Positions 57,568 to 64,000 of a DNA stretch of 64,000 nucleotides are shown here, one piece after another (within the stretch, counting starts at the first letter, position 1; each line of letters starts with the position of its first letter). The notes beneath the pieces were generated by a model that saw nothing but the letters and a program-made list of their open reading frames with translations, searched no databases and had not been told where the DNA came from. Origin of the DNA: Owenia fusiformis (taxonomy: Eukaryota > Annelida > Polychaeta > Sabellida > Oweniidae); NCBI GenBank assembly GCA_903813345.2, contig CAIIXF020000006.1, forward strand, positions 122,001 through 186,000, given 5' to 3'. The translations under genes and the position numbers were made by a program.

Positions 57568-58382
57568 TTTGATCAGAAACAGGAAGTTTGGAAGTTTCAC
57601 TTTTGTGATAATTGAATCTAATATACTTTGACAAGCCTTTTTTTCATTTATTATTTTGCAAACTTTTAATAGAATTTCGAATTGATTCAATATTATCAAC
57701 TTTTTTCAAATACCAACCTTTTAATGGTAAAATGAAACCAAAAATGATTAAATAATCATTGATATTTTAGAAGAAGAGATGTAGAGCTATTATAGAGGTC
57801 ATGCTGACATCCTGTAGAGCATTTGAACTTCAATTGAAAAGATATATAAACAAGTTTTTCTTAAACTTTCATTTTGATTTGAATCAGTGAATCAACAGAA
57901 AAATACTTAACATTTGTAGTTCTAATATGTACATTTTTAATAATACAATTTTTTAAAAGGTCAGATAATGAGATGTTTTTACTAAACACAGGAGATTATT
58001 TGGTTTGAAGACACATTTCTGGTTAACTGTATTTTAGAAAGCTTTCTGCAGTTAGATTTTTATTTAAAGTGGAGCACAACAGAGGCTCAAACTGACAACA
58101 TATAACAGATTATTTTATTAAAACTTTGAAAAACAGTATTTTATCTTAAACATTTTTAATTAAATCAAAACCAAAAGCAATTAAACTACCAGTTGACATG
58201 ATAACATGTACACCAATTATTTATAAGAGAACATACACTCTTTAAGATAACTTTTCACCTACTTCTCAAAACATTGATATTAATAGACTTTCTTTTGACT
58301 TTTTTCCATCTAATGTCTAAAGTTGTAATCACTCTCTTCAAACTGCTTGCATAAACAATAAGCCTGTATACTGTAAGCTTTG
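57568..58382. other. Upstream of the membrane-protein gene, non-coding
   Basis: AT-rich. The reading frame of the 56745 gene extends open upstream to 57699, but no better start is evident. No other gene is seen. Confidence 0.5.
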
Positions 58383-58554
58383 CAGGCCCGTAGCCAGGGG
58401 GGGCCCTGGCCAAAATTTCTTTCAAAATCATGCAGTTGTTCATCATTCTGACTATATTTTGAGTGATTTTTGGCCAAATTTGCCAAAGTGACCCCCCCCC
58501 TAGAATGTTTTGGAAAAGTGAAACCCCCCTTGGAAAATTCTGGCTATGGGCCTG
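58383..58554. mobile_element. 172-bp MITE, CAGGCCCGTAGCCAGG family, copy 2
   Basis: Ends CAGGCCCGTAGCCAGG and TGGCTATGGGCCTG; 5-bp duplication CTTTG (58378-58382, 58555-58559). The interior matches copy 1 (TTCTTTCAAAATCATGCAGTT). Confidence 0.88.
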
Positions 58555-60170
58555 CTTTGTCACTATTATATATGAATATTTTAAAAACAAGTTCTTGAAT
58601 AACATGTTTCCTATTGGTGCAAGGCATCTAAACTTCGATATGCACATTTAAAATTTGCAACATCAATTATTTGAAGCAGTTTTGTGTACATTACTCTCTA
58701 ACTGCTCAAGAAAGCTGGAGACTCAGCATAAAGAGCCATTAAATTATATTATATCCTTATATGTTATTGTTATTTCATTGTCTCAGTCTCAGTCGATGGT
58801 TTGTAAGATTGTTGTAGAGTTGTCCAGTGATTCCTGAAATATAAAGTTATATAATGAATTAATTTATAGATGGTCAATGTCTGTAATTCCCATCCACTGG
58901 TAGAATATAATCATCCTGGTGGCAAAATGATTGTCATGATTGTGATTGGGATCCTGCTTCTTTTCATCACAATTCCAGGAACACATGCTAGTAGAGTATT
59001 ATAAGAGGGTATCAAGTTCCAGAACTGTAACATTTGGGTGGCCATCTTCCTTTCTGATAGCCTTTTTTGAAATTTTTGGATAAATCTTATCTTCCTCAAT
59101 TCAGTATATTGCTTGTCTGATTTTCTTTTTCGTATCATAATTAGAGGGTTCCATTTTCTTCAAGCTTTAGTATTTTCAGAAAAGGTTAATGTCCAAATCT
59201 TGATAATAAGTGACATATCTTTTAGGATGGGAACTACAGGTTGAAATTAGCCCTTTAGTAACTATCCATTATTTTATAGTTTGAATCTCTTTATTTTTAC
59301 ATCACTGCACTCTTTTTCAATATAAATTCATTGTGGTTTTCTTTACTCTTTTTAGCAGAAATGTATATACATTTATATATTTGTATTATAATCTTCCCTA
59401 TTGTACTTGTATTTAAAGATTTGGTTTTGTTTACTCATAAAAGGGATTGTTTTCAGACGTGATATTTGAATGAGTTTGAAATGCTGTTTTTTTTTTCGGA
59501 TTAAAAACAGTGCTTAGTAATTTAATCTTACTAGATTATGCATCACATGCCCACTTTACTTAATTTAGAAGAAAAAATGAAAATATAATCATTGAAACAT
59601 GTTAATCACACACTCGCTCAAATATGACACAAAGTTTGATTTGCTTTCGTATTGAACCAAGAAAAAAATAACTTGAAATTCAGAGATCATTAGACATGCA
59701 TGCACATATTAAACAAAGTGCATGTTTTAAATTACTGTTGATTTAAAAGATGGCGACACTTCTATAAAAATGAATGTATCATGTAATACAAACAGCTTTC
59801 CCATCTTTCAATGACATTGATAAAAACTTGATATATAAGGCTTGACAGATCGAAAATATTATTTGATAATTTATTGTAAGCTTTGATGTGGCCCGCTTGA
59901 GCTGTTGTTGGTGTCAAATGAAAGAGTAGGTTCTTATCAATACTTTGGACAGTAAAACCTGTCTAATCCGAACGCCATTGGAACCGATTTAAAGCCTTCA
60001 GATTAAGAGGTGTTCACATTTCGAGGTTTTTGCATTCGCATATTTCAGGTTTTGAGTCATTGGAGTCAATAGAAAGAAAAATGGGACCGAAAAAAGTGTC
60101 CAGATTGGGAGGTGTTTGGATTAGCCAGGTGTTCAGATATACAGGTTCTACTGAAATTCAAATATAAGTC
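58555..60170. other. Non-coding region with repeats
   Basis: Holds dispersed repeat copy 2 (59556-59768, matching 24100-24340) and a Tigger/pogo-like MITE (59950-60153). No exon recognised. Confidence 0.6.
59950..60153. mobile_element. 204-bp pogo/Tigger-like MITE
   Basis: CAGTAAAACCTGTCTAATCC and the inverse ACAGGTTCTACTG; both inner sides read as partial inverted repeats with CTAATCC/GGATTAG. The flanking TA is not conserved. Confidence 0.6.
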
Positions 60171-60176
60171 TTTATT
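60171..60176 (-). terminator. Polyadenylation signal of the coiled-coil gene
   Basis: AATAAA on the minus strand, 59 nt after the stop codon at 60235. Confidence 0.65.
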
Positions 60177-60234
60177 TTGCCCAAAACGTTGAAAATACAC
60201 AAAGTGGGCTTGGTTACATGTCATACCTGGTGCT

Positions 60235-63200
60235 TTATGGTGATGGCGTAGTACTGGGTGTTGAGTAATAGTATTGGTTACGTGGAGATAGATATTTTAC
60301 ATCCTTGTTTAGAGCACAGATAGCAATCCTAATGTTTTCATCAATGCAGTTATTTCCAACTCCTGATACAAAGTGATATCGTCTTTCCTCATCGAGAAAG
60401 ATCGTTTGACTGCCAGATTGCTCCCCGACTTTGTTTGGGATATTTGTGCACATAAGGTAGTCCATGCCGTGAACTTCATTTACATTTTGCAACCCATTCC
60501 ATTTCATGGTAACATTGGCTCCTGCAATGTAATATTTATTTGAGATATGACTGTGAAGTGATGATAGTCAATAGTATTATTTATTATCTTTAGTCTAAAA
60601 GCTTTACAAAAATTCAGATCCTGGCTATGTCCATTATACTATAGAGCTAATGAAATGGTTAAAAGATCTTTTTCTGGCTATAGAGATGATTCCATGGTTT
60701 AAACCCTTCTCTGATTATTCTATTTTTGAAATATGCATGAAGCTCTATTCAAAGTTGGCTGTTTAAAGCCATATTTAGGCTGAGGATTGAAAGTTGTTCA
60801 TGGCAACTCACTGGGGGGAGGTTGGCTGCCCCCCATCCCCCTAAGATGGCCCCAGAAAATAACAGGGCTCAAAAACTTTTTAAGGCCTCAATTAGTGGGC
60901 CTTTTTGGGCATTACTAGTCCTTTTTGGGCCTTATTTTTTAGATTTAGGTCGAAATGTCAAAAAGTAGTCCTTAGATTTTCAATTTTTGGTTTTGGGGCT
61001 CGATATTTTTCCCCAACTGATAATTTTATTGATCAAAAAATCTGTTATTATTTGCTCTATATTTGCTTCAATATGGTATATTTGTGTCGATTGTTAAATC
61101 AAAAGCATGTCAAAGCCATTGGATGATTTTCGAGAAAGTAATCAAACTTGGTCATTTATATCACTCAGAATTCCTTTAATATTTAGCTAGGTATTCTTGA
61201 AAAATAAATTGGCAATGTCTATTAAAGTCATGAAAGGTTAAGCAAAATTTGATTTCAATTTGGTCATCCAAAACCAATTATTTTGACCCTTAACATTGAA
61301 TTTTGAGAACTGTATCTCAAAATTGATAAGAGAAATAAAAAACAAATAGTTCTTTGTTTCTTATTTAGATATATATAGTACCCCACACAAGTTTAAGAAT
61401 ATTAAGTTGTAATATACTGCATATAATTTTTTATTTTTTACAATAACAATGTTTTGAATTCAAATAAATCTATCTTATACTAGATCATAGGTAGATATCT
61501 ATTTATATTATCATTAGACTCTAGAACTTCTTTTGCCTGTTTCCTTTTTCTCTTTCTCACAAAGCTTTCAAGGCAACTAAAAGGTCTTACCGGAAGTTTA
61601 ATTTACTTATGTTGTCACTCAAGGAATGTGCCCAGGGTGATGAGAAACTAGGTCAAATTTTATCTTTCCTTCTTGATCCTTTTAGTTTATGTGTGCTAAA
61701 TTTAATAACAAATAGTCAAGGATAGAGTGTTCAAATCACGGGTCAAAGTTATTATCAAAAACTTGTGTGGGGTACTAAGTTCTAGAGTCTAATGATAATA
61801 TAAATAGATATCTACCTATGATCTAGTATAAGATAGATTTATTTGAATTCAAAACATTGTTATTGTAAAAAATAAAAAAGTATATGCAGTATATTACAAC
61901 TTAATATTCTAGACAAGTACCTACCCTTACGGAGACATTTTAAATGGTTTGCAAGGAAGAACCCTTCATCCCAATCTAGCTCCGAATTGCCCTCATGTAT
62001 TCCTATTCCAGTCATTCCACAGAGTAAATTGCATATGTAATCTCCACTTTCTGTAAAACATAAATAGTTCATTAAATAGTTAGAGAATCAAAAATGTGCT
62101 ATATATGAATAACAGCTATTTATTTTACATTATTAAAATGGTTCCCATTTGATGGAAATATTTTTTGTATTTTTACATCTAGACACAGAATCTGTATTTG
62201 TCCTGATCTCATTGTGGCACATACTTCTACATCTAAGAAATATTTTAAATGCCTTAAAATATCTTTTTAAACACCATATGTGTCATATATCATCTTAAAG
62301 CTTATCCAAAGTTACATTGATTTGCAAAGTATCATGGTGCAACTCACAAATGGGAAAAAGTTACAGGCATTTCAAAATTTAGTGTTTGGCCAAATAATAG
62401 TCAGTGTGTCTCCCTAGGCCATGTTAACAGCAGCAATGCTTTCCATATATGACCTTAAACGTGCTTCAAATAGGGATGTGGCATTTTGTAATCCTCATAA
62501 AACCTTTTCAAGGCATTTTAGAAGAGTTTCCTTGGAGTATCTACCCTCAATGTCCTCTTTTTAGAACTCAAACTTCGACAATAGCACGCATATTTTCAAT
62601 CACATTCAGGTCAGGGCTGTTTCCAGGATACTGAAATGGACTATATTTTTGGCCAAACACTAAGTTTTGAAAAGCCTGTAACTTTTTACCATTTGTGAGT
62701 TGAACCATGATACTTTGCAAATCAATGTAACTTTGGATAAGCTTTAAGATGATATATGACACATACTATGGAGACATTGGTATATGTCTGCCTAGGGGTC
62801 GGGCATACTTTCGGGACACCCTGTACATGTGCGAAGAACATAATTGATTAAAAACTGTTAGGCCTACTTAATGAATTCTTATTAAATAGTATGATCTTGA
62901 AAGGATTTATTTAAAACAGCTAGCACCTTGCAAAATACAAACTTTCGTGGGTCTTTTTGTATTTTACTTGAATCTTGGTATTACATATATACTTAAAGAT
63001 GAAATTTGATTGCTGACAACCTTTTTAAATTTAAGATTTTGTTACGATTATTACTAAATTGCCTCACCCACTTGCGATGGTAACAAGCCTGTCAAAGCTG
63101 TTTCAACACTTCTGTAGGTTCTATCCCAGAAAAATCTTAATCCAGCTCCTATGGCTTCCTCACTTGGCATCACTTCAGATGTTACTTTAGAAGTCTTGTT

Positions 63201-63641
63201 CTGCACTTGTGCCAGTAAACCATCTGTCAGTTCAATAAGTTGAGTCAGTTGTGTCGTCAGTAGCTGTTGGGAGAACCTCACAGTTGATTCTAATTCTTCT
63301 AAACGACGTGTCAAATTTGCAATCTTTTCATCTTTTTCTGTATTGCCTTCAAGAGGTTTTGATGCAATTGCACCCTCTATTTGTTTAACACGTTCTGTCA
63401 GACTCGCAATTTCTTCATCTTTATCGTCATCCAAAGTATCCAACTCTTCTAGCTGATCAAGCCGAGCTGTCAAATTAGCAATCTTCCTATCTTTCTCAAC
63501 AGATTTACTTTGGATCTCATAAACTTTCTGTTTCAAGCAGCCGTCATTGCTCGGACAGTTTAAACGTGTGCACTTTCTTCCATTCTCGTCCTCTCCTGTC
63601 ACGATAACTAGCAGATAAGCTACTAAAACAAGTTTGAACAT
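60235..63641 (-). CDS. Unrecognised secreted coiled-coil protein, 3 exons, 328 aa
   Basis: Exons 63641-63068, 62050-61925, 60521-60235 (GT-AG, phase 1 at both junctions; 987 nt, 328 aa plus stop). Residues 1-16 are a signal peptide (MFKLVLVAYLLVIVTG). C24, C29 and C35 precede a coiled coil at about 40-155 built from three related segments of the type KDEKIANLTRRLEELE, so an oligomer with interchain disulfides is likely. Residues about 190-310 form a Cys-containing domain (SGDYICNLLCGM, FFLANHLKCLRKG, YLMCTN, NNC, AICAL), ending in a Tyr/Ser/Pro tail. The layout of signal, stalk and C-terminal domain recalls soluble lectins or scavenger-type proteins, but I do not recognise the final domain. 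Confidence 0.72.
61378..61915. repeat. Long near-identical inverted repeat in an intron
   Basis: Arms of about 140 bp (61396-61530 and 61770-61915) are almost perfectly complementary, for example GATCATAGGTAGATATC versus its inverse. GTACCCCACACAAGTT lies outside the left arm but inside the right arm. It sits in intron 2 of the coiled-coil gene, ending about 10 bp from exon 2's donor. Spacer about 240 bp. Confidence 0.88.
62270..62823. mobile_element. Tc1-like transposon relic
   Basis: Inverted arms 62283-62395 and about 62645-62765 share TATCATCTTAAAGCTTATCC. The right end carries GGGACACCCTGTA while the matching left end is lost. A minus-strand ORF, 62568-62762, keeps PGNSPDLNVIENM, the third-acidic-residue region of Tc1/mariner transposases. 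In intron 1 of the coiled-coil gene. Confidence 0.8.
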
Positions 63642-63956
63642 TGTTTTCAGTAATTTCTACTGTTGTATCGTATATGTATAACAAATTGAAAAATAACTTC
63701 TTAAGTTTTAAACTGATAAACAGTAGACTACCACCCGTACCAGGATGTAAAATAGTTTTTATGGCCAACAGTTATGCTTAGCATTTTAAACATATCTCTT
63801 TTGAAAAGGAGCAAGTCAGCGTGAAATTATGTGACTTGGATCTTATTTTCTATTAGGATGCCAATGTTGTTTATTCAATCTTACATTAAGTTTCACAATT
63901 CAAAGAAAAATGTTCACATTCAAATATTGAAAATAGTATTTCAGAAAAGATAAATA
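63642..63956. promoter_or_regulatory. Upstream of the coiled-coil gene
   Basis: AT-rich; should contain its promoter on the minus strand. No clear TATA box placed at the right distance is evident. Confidence 0.35.
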
Positions 63957-64000
63957 CAGTAAAATCTGTGTAAGTGAACACATCTCTCTAGTGGACACCC
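63957..64000. mobile_element. Start of a further pogo/Tigger-like MITE, cut by the window
   Basis: TA followed by CAGTAAAATCTGTGTAAGTG, resembling the left end of 59950-60153. Confidence 0.4.

Overview
The window is AT-rich, intron-rich animal nuclear DNA. Nothing is bacterial: no operons, ribosome-binding sites or CRISPR. Two conserved metazoan genes can be read exon by exon with GT-AG junctions and consistent phases. The repeat load (CR1/Jockey-like non-LTR with a 2A peptide, Ty3/Gypsy, Tc1/mariner, many short inverted-repeat elements, 'AAATGGCGGCCATTT' repeats) fits a marine invertebrate such as a mollusc, an ambulacrarian or a cephalochordate. The species cannot be named from the sequence alone.

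Layout. (1) 1-1994: 128-bp tandem repeats and small inverted-repeat elements downstream of SWT1. (2) 1995-32213, minus strand: complete SWT1 coding region, 19 coding exons, 1134 aa (WW domain, basic low-complexity region, PIN nuclease domain, helical C-terminal region). Its introns hold a full-length non-LTR retrotransposon (13154-17350), a foldback element with tandem-repeat ends (3727-6312), a Tc1/mariner relic (9854-10950), several short inverted-repeat elements, and a 125-bp tandem array that has multiplied the 5' half of the PIN exon. (3) 33573-45264, plus strand: an 11.7-kb Ty3/Gypsy LTR retrotransposon with two 1751-bp LTRs that read as identical. It has intact gag and pol joined by a canonical -1 frameshift signal, and an extra third ORF that looks like a zinc-finger/acidic-activator protein. 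It lies inside a small palindromic transposon, itself inside the divergent promoter between SWT1 and MAN1B1. (4) 46169-54299, plus strand: first nine coding exons (424 aa) of MAN1B1, the ER alpha-1,2-mannosidase (GH47); the last part of the catalytic domain is not found before the window ends. (5) 54300-64000: an hAT-like element, a two-exon small membrane-protein gene (56745-57567, minus) and a three-exon secreted coiled-coil protein gene (60235-63641, minus), with more inverted-repeat elements.

How the parts relate. SWT1 (nuclear RNA quality control) and MAN1B1 (glycoprotein quality control) are head to head. Without the retrotransposon and the palindromic element their ATGs would be about 1.7 kb apart, so they probably shared a bidirectional promoter region that now holds a young retrotransposon with its own TATA box and splice donor. 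The strongest candidate for something undescribed is this retrotransposon: a long LTR, a TATA box, a splice donor inside the LTR, a splice acceptor just before ORF3, and an ORF3 product with the architecture of a transcriptional activator.
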